From: Cladopsammia gracilis
Taxonomy: Eukaryota > Cnidaria > Anthozoa > Scleractinia > Dendrophylliidae
Assembly: GCA_022457155.1 (NCBI GenBank)
Contig: JAJGOT010000157.1
Location: 1,098,501-1,162,500 of the forward strand
Length of the DNA stretch: 64,000 nucleotides
Direction: 5' to 3'
This document shows, in pieces, positions 1 through 13,000 of the stretch (positions are counted from its first letter, which is position 1; every line of letters begins with the position of its first letter). The translations under genes were made by a program, and so were the position numbers. The notes below the pieces were generated by a model. The model was not told where the DNA came from and searched no databases. It saw only the letters and a program-made list of their open reading frames with translations.

Positions 1-2125
1 CCGATCCATCCATTACCAGGAAAAGCTTATGAAAATGCTAGCACTTCAAGCCACCCACGATAATAAAAAAAGCACTAAAAAGTAAAACAATTTAAAAATT
101 GGTTTAATTTTAATTTATTTGATAACAGAATTGCTTCCAAACATTGTGTAGAACAGCACGGTAAACGTAACCGATAAAAATATTACGTTTTGTTATTTGT
201 TATCCACACTTTACGCTTTACAAAAAACATGGCGACTATCATTTTCTGTTCCCATTTTGAATAAATAATCGCGACACTTTTCTCGCTTAATGGAAAGCCT
301 CGGGGCTCGGTTTTCAAAAAAGGCTATATTGTTTATTTTTTAAAAAAAGAAAACGTAATGGAAGAGCGGGAAATTCGCCGAACCTGCAAAAAATACGTTT
401 GACAAACAACATGAAGTCGAATGGAGTATGAAATATTTTACAATTACCTTCGCTGTTTGTTATGTTATGTACAGGAGGCAACACAAAATACTCTTTTCAC
501 AATCATAGAAAAACTGAATGAAACGGTAAGCGAACTAGATTTTTACAAGTGTTGCTATAAATTGTAAATATTTTCTCACTATAGTTACTTAAGTGACGTG
601 GTTGTAAAGTAGTACTTAATATACGAAGCTAAGGTCAGTAACATGTTATGAAACCTTTCTTCATTCATGGCAAACTATTTATACAAGTTTTGAAATGAAA
701 ATTATGGCATTTCGGATGGAAATACCTACAAAGAAGTTGCCACGGAGAAATTTCAGTTTTGATGAATGTTCCTTTGTTTTGTTGTTCTGTGATACCGTAT
801 TACTCATATAAAATTAACATGAGGCAAATGTCTAATCTATACTGCGTTCGGCCGATAGAATAAAAGCTAGTAGGATTGAGATTTCAAAACAGATTATATT
901 TCCCAGTACAAAAAGACACTTAAATATAATTGTGTAGTGAAATAACAGCGAACAACCATTGCAATACGATCGAACATTTGTTTGATTGTTATTACTCTGC
1001 CCATTGCGTTATAGTTATCGTACTCTAATACTGTATTAATTTTGTTCTGTGTGTAAAACTATTTGCCTGTCAAAATATCGTTATCTTGAATAACATGAAG
1101 GCAGTACCGAATAAAATATTCAATATATTTTTTCGCCAAAGGCACGTTTAGTTTATAAAACAAACCGATTCAACCTGATTTTTTGTCTATTTTTTCCAGT
1201 TTTGCTTATCGCTGACGCATATCATTAGAGGTCTGTACTTCAGACTATTTAATTATGTGTAATAACGTCACTTGTTGAATAACCTCCGATCCTGTGCGAG
1301 GTCCGAAAGCGTCAAGTTTTCTCTGTATTTGCAAACTCTGTGGAAGTGATTTTAGTTGTAATGTTTAACCGGATTTTAACTTCGCTTCAATACATACACA
1401 TCTTATTTTCAGATCTCATTGAGACAAGAGACATATCTATCAGATATTTGTTTTCCTTGTTTTGTTTATATCACCATCCTATCATTTAGGATTCTGCAAA
1501 CTCTGTTCAAGTGTCTCTCTTCTTCTAGAAGCGAGTTTGGTGTGTTATTTCATGCGCACGGTCCCTTAAGTTACACAAGCTTTAAACACAAACCATGCAT
1601 CAATGAAATGGTTTTACTTTTTACATATCAAATATAACATAAACATCACAGCGGTGATATGAAATTATTATTGGCGCCAACATTATCGCCATCTGGTTTC
1701 TATATATTTTGGGCTACTCTTTGCGATAGTGTTTTTCCGCCTCATGAGCCACAATGAGTGAAGATGTATGATGATGACGATAGCGCATTTGGTTCTCACG
1801 GATTACTCCTGTTAATGGTTGTGGTGCTTTTAGGCCATGTCAATTTCAACTTTATTTAGTTTTTAAAAATAACAGAGTTTCCACCTCCCACAAATAGCAA
1901 GTTCCTAAACAAGGCGGGTGGTACTGAAGAAAGGTACAGCAAAAACTACAGAAAACGATAAAAAGCTTACCATATGCTTTTTTTAACGTGTCATACTTTA
2001 AAATTACACGTGGCTTCAGTTTGTGTTTTGTTTTCACTCTTTTGTATTTCTGTATCTAGCTACAGTACTTTTTGGGCTTTTGCAGATACTGTGTATTATA
2101 GCTGTGCATTGTAGCTGGGTATTGT
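1..2125. other. No gene seen; AT-rich intergenic DNA
   Basis: Only short unconserved open frames occur, none with a recognisable domain or splice structure. I see nothing beyond AT-rich non-coding sequence. It may include upstream exons or promoter of an unseen neighbour, but nothing supports that. Confidence 0.6.
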
Positions 2126-2156
2126 AGCTAGTGTACTTTTTAAAAGTACACTAGCT
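2126..2156. repeat. 31-bp perfect palindrome
   Basis: Two 15-base arms (AGCTAGTGTACTTTT and its complement) surround one central T. The arms would form a tight hairpin or cruciform. No gene starts or ends beside it. Confidence 0.85.
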
Positions 2157-4511
2157 TTCGCTTTCGTTTTTTAAAGTTTTTTGGTGCATGTGACGGTGCC
2201 ATGTTCTTCGACGTTATTTCGCGTATGTTCCCACCAAATCGTTGGTTGGCTGTATTTTAGTAAAACCCGTACACTTTTGGCTTCCCTCTTGATTGGTTTA
2301 GAAACGATTATGTTATTATGTTATGCCGACATGCAGTTAAAAAGGGCTGTTATAACAGGAAAAAGTTGTAAATTTCAAGTTCATTCATCATTCGAGGAAA
2401 TCAATAGAATAAATAATCAGGATGTGATAGGCTCTACAACATGCAATTTTTTTAAATTATGTATACAGTTTTATAGATCATCTTAGGGTAGACACTAGAT
2501 CATCTAGTTAAAATATTGTTGTTATCGCCTTGCATTTTCTCGCAAGGTGAGTAACGTCTAGTATCTGTATCTTGCGAACAAGATATTGAGCGCAAAATTG
2601 AAACAGCCATAGTTTTATGCTATACTTTGTGTCATTCAATGCGTTTTAAAATGTTTCAAAATTGATCATTGATAAATTACTTTCTGCTGTTTGATTGGCT
2701 GTTAAGAGGACAATTTTTATATACCATTTAAGTAGCCATAAATATGTGATCTGTAGCATGAAAAGTGCAGAACCTTCAAATATTTGTGAGGATGATGTCC
2801 ATCATACATGTGGTGACGAAAAATAGTGAAAGAATCTTTGTTTGGTAAGCAATAATGTGACAATGAAACTAATCTTAACTCTCAAAACTGAAAATTTCTT
2901 CCTGTTTTTCTTTTATTTTTCTAATATTATTATTATTATTTTTAAAAAGTCACCGAGTCTTTAAAACTCAAAAATAATTAGAGACTTGTTTTCGATCTAA
3001 AGCATTTAAAGAGTGAACTAAGTTAATTTAAAGCTTTGTTATGCAATGTTTCTCAAAGAAAAAAAACATCTATAACAAAACTGATAGAAGAAGGAAGACA
3101 TAAAATTCACCAAATACGTGACGCTATTCGGAGGGTCTTCAGTTGGAATGATATTTGATAATTAAAATCCGGCGGATATTTGCACTACTCGTGTCCTGAG
3201 GTTTTATCGGATATATGTCGTGGTGTCATTAATTCATTTTTGTTTATATCTCTTGCTGTGAAAAGAAGTACTTTTACTGTTCAACAGTAACTTAACAGTA
3301 AAATCAATCCAATGATCAAAAAGATAAAACCGCTTCGTATGGTGAACATGATAACACATTATTAGCATTTATCGACCTAGGCGTTCCAGGCTAAAAACAC
3401 GACATTTAGCAGCAGCAATGATGAAAAAATATTGTGCAAATGGTAATGAACCACTTGGTTCCAGTGAACATGATAGGAATGAAACGGAAGCTTACATACA
3501 TAAGTGGCTCCCTGTAGTTTTGCAGCCACGCGCGCGCTGATGACGCGAGCTTTAGTAAATTTGTGTGCGCTCGCACGAAAATGTAGCTTTTTCCGGTTTA
3601 TGTGACGTCGGCAAAAGCGTTTCTTTCGGTTAGATATACAAGCGTTTGCAGTGTACTTTAACATATTCTATCAGAGCAACAGATTAATAGTTAAATATGT
3701 GAAATTGTGTGATATTGAGAAAACCATCTGAAACAGGGTCGAAACAGCCTTACGATTTTTTTTCTTTCAAGAATTTCGTTCGTATCGGTTTACAAAAGAT
3801 AGCAAAGTTTAAAAATAATTTCACCTAAATGAACTCGACCATTTTCTAGGTATTGTGTTTCCATGGCAACAACCTCTACCCATACAAGTGACAACCTGAT
3901 AAAAATTATAAATATGTAACTAAGATTCGTTGTTTGTTGTTGGAGAGCTTCTTATTGGAGCATAAGTTTTGCCACATCGCCCCTCTGTTTATAAAATTAC
4001 ACTGGCTGCCCATCAGTTTTATGGCGGAGCTCTCGCGGATAGAAGGCCCGCTGCGGAGTCCCATACTCATAGAACCTATGCCCGTCATTTTTCATGGTGA
4101 TGACTAGCGGAATGTTTCGCGGGCGCGCGTCCGTAGCATGTGTGTCTGAGCGAGCTGGCGAGCGAGCGTTAGGCAGGACTAGTTCGCAGGTGCGTATGAC
4201 GTCCCAAAACATGCTTGTATGACATCACGCAACATCCGGGAACACTTAGGAATTTTGAAACCAAAGTCGCGCGGCTGCATGGCCGATGTCATGTCACTGC
4301 TGTAGTAAACACTCTTGTTGTGTTTAGCGGAGAAACGTGGTTGCAAAGTCGTTTATCCCTGCAGTTTTTCGCCGTATATTTCCAGGGAATAATCACAGAT
4401 AAACAGCAGAAGCAGCACAGCATTAGATCGGGGATTTAAGATATTTTTTGTCAAGCAAACTTGAAAATAGACAAAAACAAAACACATCTTTATTATTGGT
4501 GAATAGACATA
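2157..4511. other. No gene seen
   Basis: Intergenic DNA. A CpG-rich patch lies at about 4090-4200 (runs of GCGGGCGCGC and GCGAGCGAGCG), which could be a promoter, but no coding exon can be tied to it. Confidence 0.5.
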
Positions 4512-4656
4512 CTGCAATATTTTTGCATCGGTTTTTTCTGCCTTGAAAGGCTTTCAATTGGCGAAATATTTGTTGGAATTATAAGCTGCTCCGCATCTGA
4601 GATCAGGCGAGTTTTGTTTATGAATACGAAATGAGCACGCGTGGAATTTATTCTAA

Positions 4657-4820
4657 GGGCCTGGTTGCACTACAGTCAAAAACAAAAATTAGCCCGTGCA
4701 AAAATCGAGGAAAACAAAAGAAACCGCTCCGGTGGGACACGCTTTTTGTGGAATGTTTTTGTTTTTATGTCATTTTGCACGGGCTAATTTTTGTTTTTGA
4801 CTGTAGTGCGACCAGGCCCT
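4657..4820. repeat. Inner foldback 1
   Basis: Arms of about 48 bp at 4657-4703 and 4773-4820 begin and end with AGGGCCTGGTTGCACTACAG and its near-perfect complement. Short spacer. A 63-codon open frame across it is a by-product of the inverted repeat. Confidence 0.85.
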
Positions 4821-4946
4821 AAGGCCCGGTTCAAACGTCGAACTTCACATGTGCCGAATCTAATGCAAATGAGCAAGAACAATAGATTTTTCTCATTTGC
4901 ATTAGGTTCGGCACATGTGAAGTTCGACGTTTGAACCGGGCCTAAG
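4820..4946. repeat. Inner foldback 2
   Basis: Arms of about 53 bp (starting AAGGCCCGGTTCAAACGTCG) are near-perfect inverse copies around a short spacer at about 4874-4890. It is immediately adjacent to inner foldback 1 and shares the AGGGCC/GGCCC-type terminus. Confidence 0.85.
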
Positions 4947-5410
4947 ACTCACCTTTGTAAGGGAGACGTGCGTGATATAATCGCGTAGTCAGCGTAGTCT
5001 CCGCGCGCGTTTAAAAACATTGCGCCCCATTGAAACTTCTTATGGAGCGTATATGCTTCCTTCCCTCCTGGGATAACTGGCGCGCATATTACTTTCGCCC
5101 CCTGATAAAGGTGCGAATTCTTAGAATAAATTCCACACTTGCTCGTTTCGTATTCATCAACAAAACTCTGAACTGAACTGCTTGTCAGCTTCGCCTGATC
5201 TCATATGCGAAGAAGCTTATGATTACAACAGCTATTTGTCTAATTGAAAGCCTTTCTAAGCAAAAGCAAATCGATGCAAAAGTATTGCAGCACCAAGAAA
5301 TTCATGTGGAAGGAGTTTGATACCATACTGCTGGATAATTTTCGAAAATTGATGGAAAACGCAGCATTGGAGATTTGATCAGGTTTTGGAGCATTTTATA
5401 ATATTTATTA

Positions 5411-6601
5411 CAGGGAGTCTAGGCTCACAACAGGAAACCTCAACGACAAAAATATAAGGATTTGAATGGGATTTTATAGTGAGTTTGATAAAATATCAAA
5501 ATTTTAAATAAACAGCCAATAAAGTGTTCATACATCATTAAATAATGTCTGTCTGTTGTTTCTTGGCGGCTTTATGGCTTCTAAACGGCATGGTATTTCT
5601 GGTTTGACTTCCCCTAAAAGAAATAAAGGGAGAACTCGCAATTTCAAGTCACTTCAACGAAAAGCGACAAAAATTTCCTTCAGTCGATTCCAATTGCTCC
5701 AAAACTTCGCTCGAGTAAAGAGCGAGTCCGTTTCTTTCTTTGCATCACAAATTTAGCTCCAAAACAGCGGTCATCGTCTCATAAAGACGATAAATACAAC
5801 CAGAAAATTCAATGCTCTCTGGTCCTTGGATGCTTGGACATAAAAGCTACTTACGGGTGGGATATGGGCGCCCGTTGGCTTGGCTTAACAGCCAGGCCGT
5901 TTGGTTGAAAACCCTCTAGTCGGGAAGGTGACAACGAGCAAAATAACCGTTGCAAAACTGGATTCGCTCGAGTACCCAGCGGACGCTTTGTCAACATTCG
6001 AGCCGCCCGCCCGGTTGTTCGAAAAGTTGGCGGGACTACGTTTTTCTTGCTTCAACTTCAAATTCCTTCTTTAAAGCCGAGAATAGCCGTGGTTACACGA
6101 AGCACTTTTTACCTTGGTAAATTAATTTACCTAGGCTTTACGGCGACGACAACGAGAACGTAAAAAAAAAGGTTTTTAAAACTCAGTAGCAAAACAACGA
6201 CTATGCACGTGCGTTACACATTTTGGTAAATTTGTTTCCCGTTCTCTGCAAAACAACAACATCAAATGATCAAATTTGAGGTTTCATTTCTCTGTCTGAG
6301 CTTGAAATCCTTTCTTGCGAATTAACGGCACCCAAACATTGGACAGTTACTGCAAAGAAGTGCAAATCACTTCGTTCTTTTAAAAGCAGCCACGACGGCA
6401 ACAACAAAAAAAACGTCAGTTAAAAACTTTTAAAGTATCCGCAATTATCCCAAATTGTAGGACTTTCAGTAAGTTATGGTATGAACACTTTAATGGCTGT
6501 TTATTTATAATTTTGATATTTTATCAAACTCACGATAAAATCCCATACAAATCCTTATATTTTTGTCGTCGAGGATTCCTGTTGAGAGCCTGGGCTCGCT
6601 G
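5411..6601. mobile_element. Inverted-repeat pair bounding about 940 bp
   Basis: The segment 5411-5535 returns in inverse at 6478-6601 (for example GAGTTTGATAAAATATCAAA against its complement with few changes). The enclosed DNA has no recognised gene. The arrangement suggests a non-autonomous DNA transposon next to the foldback at 4512-5289, or one larger composite. Confidence 0.7.
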
Positions 6602-6860
6602 TATATTTACATAACCAGTGAATACTTTTTAAAGGTGCACACGATTTGCAATCAGCTGAGAATTGAGATAAAGCAAGCATTGGAAAGGCTTCTCCGAGAA
6701 ATTTGGGTTCGTGGATTGTTTTGTCAAAGACCATCAAGTATTTAAAATTGAAAGAGAATTTTCGGGCTAAATTTGGATGGCAGTTATTCTTCCACACTTC
6801 TGCTCCAACGATTTTGCTGAAACCTGATTCCAGAAATGTAACACAAATATGACTTCAAAA

Positions 6861-6929
6861 TTTTTCACTGGGTGCGATTTTCACTAAAAATATTTTTTCC
6901 ACTGGGTGCGATTTTCACTAAAAATATTG
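6861..6929. repeat. Two-copy tandem repeat (about 33 bp unit)
   Basis: The unit containing CACTGGGTGCGATTTTCAC followed by TAAAAATAT occurs twice in direct succession with one or two differences. Confidence 0.85.
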
Positions 6930-6959
6930 TTCCCAGTTAAATGGAATTATTTAACAACT

Positions 6960-7041
6960 ATTCACCGAAGTGGAGGTGGGTAGTGGTGGATATTTACCGA
7001 GCCGCGAAGCGCTACCACTACCCACCTACACTTCGGTGAAT
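6960..7041. repeat. Foldback with 28-bp arms
   Basis: ATTCACCGAAGTGGAGGTGG at the left is mirrored by CCACCTACACTTCGGTGAAT at the right, with the arms continuing into ACTACCCA/TGGGTAGT. A second, shorter inverted pair with TAGTATATACTGAAAC-like ends follows at 7049-7232. Both look like MITE remains. Confidence 0.8.
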
Positions 7042-7232
7042 GGTTGTTTTAGTATATACTGAAACACTGAGATAATATAAGGAAAATAATGCTCTTTAAC
7101 TCATTTATTCCTGTCAACGATTACAATTTTCGCGCGCAAATTGTTGGGAGGTGAATAGCACTTGCTATTCCGAGTTTCAGTAGCCAATCAGAGCGCGCCA
7201 ACAATGCTATCTACTGTTTCGGTATATACTAA

Positions 7233-8024
7233 ATCTTATTATTGCTAAATAACAGCTGTAAGTTTTCGCAAAGTTTTTATATCCCGAAACGCTTTACAGC
7301 CGAAAAAGGTATGACCCAAAGTTTGTCATAGACGAGTGTTCCTGAAATAACAACGGAGCCACCATAATGGCTTATCATTTTCCTTGTATGGCTCGGAATA
7401 AAGAAACGTTACCAGACTCAAGGGATCTTTCTATCTAAGGCTCCCTATTTCATGGATATTAGACTGTACTCCATCCTTACTGCGCACACAATTCATGTTG
7501 CAACGCTATGCTATGAAGTCATGCACGAACGCGCGCGCAAAGTAAGATATCTAACAGATAAAGGGCTGGCAGTCCACTTTGTTTTGAATAGATAGTTTTC
7601 TTTTCTAGTTCTCGACTGATTGTGAAAAAAATGAACGAGAACCTCTGAAGACAATGAGCGTAAACATCAAAACGAGACTATAGGGTCAAGAAAGCAAGAA
7701 ACTGCTGATATGTTGGCGTGGCGTACTCATCTACGATAAGGACTGTTGTCCTCAATCAAAACGGATAGGGAAGAGCGTGTTCCTTTTGCACGGAGTTGCT
7801 GTTTCGTTCTTGAGAAGACTGGGTACTAACGATTTACAATAACAAACATAGCCTTTAATTCATCAAGGAGCATGGCACTAGTGGGACGCAGCAGATGGTA
7901 CAGGATTTTTCGATCATTTCGGCAAAAACGAGAAAAGAGGACTGAAGGTATTCCTTTTTACCGAAAAATGTCCAGTAGAAAAGTCTGTTCCATTTGATTT
8001 ACCACCGGAACAACCGGATTTTCA
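7233..8024. other. No gene seen
   Basis: Non-coding DNA between two foldback elements. No open frame of note. Confidence 0.5.
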
Positions 8025-8250
8025 GTAGATATAAAACGATGATTCTGCGCCAAAATGACAAAAAAAGACAAAACCCCAAAGCTCCCTGCCCTAAGAAATT
8101 CAGAGTAAACTCAAAAACAACTTCCCCATCCGCTAAATTTAGCGGATGGGGAAGTTGTTTTTGAGTTTACTCTGATTTTTTTAGGGAAGGGAGCTTTGGG
8201 GTTTTGTCTTTTTTTGTCATTTTGGCGCAGAATCATCGTTTTATATCTAC
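8025..8250. mobile_element. 226-bp near-perfect palindromic foldback
   Basis: The sequence is symmetric about 8137/8138. It opens GTAGATATAAAACGATGATT, closes with the complement, and has ATCCGCTAAATTTAGCGGAT at the exact centre with essentially no loop. Only a few arm differences are seen. It is a complete spacer-less foldback element and would extrude a cruciform. Confidence 0.9.
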
Positions 8251-9624
8251 TATTTTCCATACATAAGGAAAGCGCTCCTTATCTCCGAAAAGAACTTGGT
8301 GACCCCCCATTTCTGACACGAGTAACTCGTTACCAGTAGTAGCAAAAGTTTCGCGCGAACGTCCTTAAGCTGAAATCAATTTTATTCAATTAAAACCCTG
8401 TATTTAAGTTTCTTCCATATATCCGTAGAGAACCATTGTTTTTGTTCTTTTTTTTTTGTTTTAAAATCATACAATAAGCGTTTGGCTTCGAAAAACCAAA
8501 CCGCAATGCTGATCAACATCTGAAGTTTCGTCAGTTGGTCTTTAACCGTTTCACTCCCAGAGTAAGTTATGGAGACATGTAGTGTTGTTCTAACTTTTGA
8601 GTCTGTGGACAAAATCCTGTGGTGTGGCCATTCAAATGAAACGTTTTCGGCTGTACTTTTGCATGGTACCATTTGTTTTGCAAATTTGGGATTTTTCAAA
8701 TTTTGGAACTCTTGGGAGAAAAAGGATTACTTACCAGACAGACAGACTGTCCTTCTGCATAATGGTTGGTGGTTGGCCTATACTAGATACAGCACGCCGG
8801 ATGCAAACGTGTACATCCGCCATATTGATAACAACTTTATTTATCACAGCCACTAAAGTCATAAATTGCCAGTGCTTTTCCAAATTAGTTTATTTCAAAA
8901 ACAAGGAAATCTGTTATAATTCATATTCTGCTCGGCATACACCACTGGAGGTAGAATAAACACCACTAGTTTTTAATAACGTATAAAAACGAATTAAGTT
9001 CACAATCTTTTGATTGAGTACAACCGAACGGAACTTAATTCGAAACGAAATGAAAAATCAAAACAGGTGGAATTATCCCACAAAAGAAAAGTTAAGCTCT
9101 TACAGAGTGCGGTAAAATGCGCAAAGTTATCCGCTGCGTGAATTAAAGTTATTCGTTAAAAAGTAATAAAAGTTGAGAAAATACTCTATCTTTGTTAATC
9201 TTAAACTGAGAATAGTTTAATAACTTTTTATCTACCGCGTCCTAAGGGCTAAATGTCTCGAAAAAAGTGATTGTATCATTCGTTGTAAAAAAAAACATGA
9301 AAACGTGCAATACTGATTTTGTATTGCAAGAGGAAAGAGCTCTAAAATATGAAATGAAATATTATTTTTTTTGTCTCAAAACGGAGGTAAACAAATTAGA
9401 TAAAAGTTCTCTAAAATCATCTCAATCGATCTCGGCTAATCAAACATTATTTTTTCATTGGATCCTAACGGCTTGAAAAGGTCTTTATATTCCATGTAAT
9501 GAAGTACAGAAAGGTTGTCATGTTTAATATTAAAAAGTTTCATTTACAATATTGTCTGTCATGTGAAATGCCAGATTTTTGTCGACCTTTTTTAAACATG
9601 ATTGTATTCTATTTTATCTTCCAG
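8251..9624. other. Non-coding upstream DNA with a dispersed-repeat copy
   Basis: No exon is recognised. Bases 8565-8650 match, in part, sequences at 15448-15545 and 27459-27510 (core: GTCTGTGGA, then a few bases, ATCCT), so they belong to a dispersed family. The 3' end includes the acceptor TTATCTTCCAG just before the first coding exon of the receptor gene, implying an unseen 5' UTR exon upstream. Confidence 0.5.
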
Positions 9625-9626
9625 AG

Positions 9627-10071
9627 ATGAAAGGTAAAGATTTTACAAGACTTCTTCTTGGTGTTACATCTTTTGCAGTATTGGTTCAAAATATATTTTG
9701 TCGTCATTTTAAACCGAATACACAATTCTGCTGTGAAAACGTTTCCAACTCAAGTGGCTTCAGCTGCTGGAATAAAACATTAAAGGAAAATAACATACAA
9801 AATACATGGCCATTCACCAACTGTTCACAAAATGAGACAGAAAAAGTATGCTTCAATGTAACAGAGATACAGGTCCTGTCGAGACAATTCTAGTTCAAGC
9901 GTCGTGGAGCCGGGTAAAAAAGAAATTCACATTGGAGCATTTGTTCCTTTCTTGGTAGATGATAGATACGGACATTTTACAGCAATGAAAATGGCCATCG
10001 ATATAATAAACAATAGAACTGATATTTTGGATAATTACACCCTGGTTTTGGACTCTGAAGATACGGTTTGG
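9627..10071 (+). CDS. Receptor exon 1: signal peptide and start of binding domain (frame break)
   Basis: An acceptor at 9623-9624 precedes ATG 9627 by two bases, so the 5' UTR is in another exon. The N-terminus has a basic start and a hydrophobic stretch (LLLGVTSFAVLVQNIFC), a signal peptide. Next come several Cys and N-x-S/T sites, then HIGAFVPF, the first strand of the binding domain. The frame opening at ATG ends at TAG 9891-9893. The downstream frame is open only from 9862, so one surplus base lies in 9862-9890. Donor at 10072, phase 0. Confidence 0.85.
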
Positions 10072-13000
10072 GTAAGTCAGTATATGGCATTATATTAATT
10101 TACTTGAATTCAGATTTTAATGACATTTCAATAGGTCGGTTTTGAATGTAAAGTATGTCAACTCTATATATTTTCATATCTTTAACGTTACGGCGAAAAG
10201 ATAGTGATAAAAATTCAGTTAAAATGGGAAATTAATTTTGCCTTGAGATGTTTTTGTTGATAACGAAAGCGTTTTGCGGAAACGTTACCTTGCACTTTCT
10301 TATAACTTTGTATCCTACAAAAAGGCACTTATTGAATTCTGCTATAATCAGTTCCTTTCTTTGTTCTATGCACGGAATTCATTTTGCCTAGACATTCAAA
10401 GTAATCTTAGGCGTTCATTTTCCAATAAAATTGTTTCTTATCTCAGTACACTCGTATATTTTTCATCGCGTGCAATTGTTATATTGCTATCACTCCATGG
10501 TTAATTGGAATCAGTTGTGTCTTCTACTGAGTACCAAAACAGAATACAAAAGGTAAAAGAACATTGCCGATTTCTTTCTTTCTCCAGATACATAATTTAC
10601 TTACATTTTGGTAAATTCAAAACTCAATCGCTATTCTACACATAAATTCGGTGAAATATGGTTTTTATTCGTCTAAAGTTTTTTTTTTTATGACGATATT
10701 CTGGATCAATGATGCAAAGACGCATTGAAAGTTTGTTGCTTATTTGCATCGCCTAAAAATCAACTGGATTGTTCGCATAATAAATGGAAAATCAAAAATA
10801 CCTTTCTTTGAGGAGAAATAATTTTACTGAAACGTGAAATGACAATCGAACGTCCCTGAGCAAGCAACGATAGTAAGAGGCTGCGAAAACGAGTTTTTTC
10901 AATACAAATTGATAAATAAAAAATATACCCTTATAAACCAGGTCGAAACAGCTGTCCATTGTTGCATTTTGGCTTTCATTTTGGACTCTATCATGTCGTT
11001 GTCGCGTTAAATGTTCTACGTATATTCCTATGTTTGTTTGACTAGATCTTCTCCAGATCGTAAGCACACCAGCAGCATATTCATTCGCGGTCCTTTTCTT
11101 TTTATTTACCTGTATAAGGAGTAGTTTGTAAATATATTCGGAAGCTCCATGCAGGATGCAGGGTATTATAGTAAATAAAAGCCCAGTTATTCTGAGCTTT
11201 CTTGGCTAAAACCTTCACTGCATGGCTGCCATTTTTATACTTTATTCGAACACTTTACTCTTACTTCAAAAAATCTTGCGTTTAACTAAATAAACCAGCC
11301 ACAAACGCAATACTGAACAAAACACGTGAAATGTTATAACTTTTCAAACATTTTAATCACCATAAATTGAAATTCAAGCATATTTTGCAATCTATTTCAC
11401 TCTTTAGTGATCTTAGTCTAACAGAAAGAGGATCACCCTGGCTTCATATAACCTGCCGTACAACTGAGGGCGTAAATATGATCATTACCAGGAAAATCAT
11501 CAAAAAATATTGCCAACGAGCTCTAAAATTTAAGATTTCCGACATATTTTATTTAAAATTGGTGCTCAGGTAGAACACAGATGTCAAGGGTCGTATGCAA
11601 CATTTATATTATACAGAATTCACCGTGGGATTTTAAAGAAAATTGAAGATATGTTTGTATAATACAATCTTGATTTCAGGGTAAAATGTGATGATCCGAT
11701 CTGTCAAGTATAACTCTTGCCTCCAAATATACTAGATAGGGAAACCCAAAAATATATTTCTAACCACCATACGGCAAACGCGAACGGTAAAAAAGTACCA
11801 CGTGATCACGCATTTCCTGCCATTTTTTCACGTTTTCCCTCTTTGCGTTGTTAACGCGAGGAAGGCTGTTTTCACGTTCATAAACAACGTTGTTTCACTT
11901 ATGCAACAGCTTGCAAGTACGGCAGGCTCGCTGTCGCCTTTTGCCGTAGAACGTGATACGCTCTTTTAATCCACAATGCAAAATTCTCCTTTTCTTGTTC
12001 CCATACATTTATTAAAGCAGAAGTGGGGAGAAGTTGTTAAAATATCGAGAGAGAATTAATTCATCTTGTCTGATCATATCCTTAATTCTTACAACCTCTC
12101 TGATTCACTTTAAGCATTGATATTACAAGGAGAAATTTGATGCTGATCACTGTTGGAGCTTTAAGGGTTAAATCTCTCTAATTATATTCTTTTTTTGTCT
12201 CCAGTATGAACTAAGAGGGTTATTACAACACGTGTACGAGAAGTAACATACAAGTAACGGGATGGTGTAAGGCATTTTAGAAGTCAGAACTCAGGTCCGA
12301 TGTGCATGGCAATATGAGATCCACACATCAAATCGCTGACATGTCTGAATACAATTCGTGAATAACGTATTTACTCGCAAAAAACGCGTCCTCGCGTTCT
12401 AGGGCTTCCCTATCACATTTACAGTCCTTATTGTAAGATCAAAGGGGATATAATTTCTGCTTTCTCAGCTTTTGGACATTTATTTCTTTTTTAATGAACG
12501 CCACCTTATAGCTACCGTATTTTTAATAAACGCTTCCTTTTTGCTACTGTGTTTTTAATGAACGCGTCGTTATAGCTACTGTGCTTTTAATGAACGCGTC
12601 CTTATAGCTACTGTGTTTTTAATGAACGCGTTCTTATAGCTATTGTGCACGTTTTAAATAAACGCACTGGGCGTTTATCTGTTCTGACCTGTCTGACCAA
12701 TTCATGCTCCTGAAACGTGTCAGTTAAAACTGAAATGACTTACAAGCAGTCAGTGGCAATGATTAGAACCGAAGAATGATTAAAAATGATTAGAACCGAG
12801 CAGAACAGCCACTTCTGAAAAAATACTTTCTCGAAAAATAATCGTTCTTTTAAAAACTCGACCTGTCAACTTGTGTAACCAAATATACGTTTCCCGCCGT
12901 TGAAATTTTTTTGTTTATATCGACCAACATTGTTCACTTACAAGATATTATTTCTCTCTACAACACAACACACAAGGATATTTGCAGTAATTATTTTTTG

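Larger units (their letters stand above)
4512..5289. mobile_element. Foldback (MITE-like) element with nested foldbacks
   Basis: The left arm at 4512-4656 is repeated in inverse at 5121-5289. It runs from ACTGCAATATTTTTGC to GGAATTTATTCTAA and mirrors back to GCAAAAGTATTGCAG. Arms are about 145-170 bp and imperfect. The interior carries two further complete foldbacks (4657-4820 and 4820-4946). There is no transposase frame, so this is a non-autonomous element or a stack of insertions. Confidence 0.8.

Noticed and set aside
4631..4822. 63-codon frame
   Set aside because: It lies entirely across an inverted repeat; no domain.
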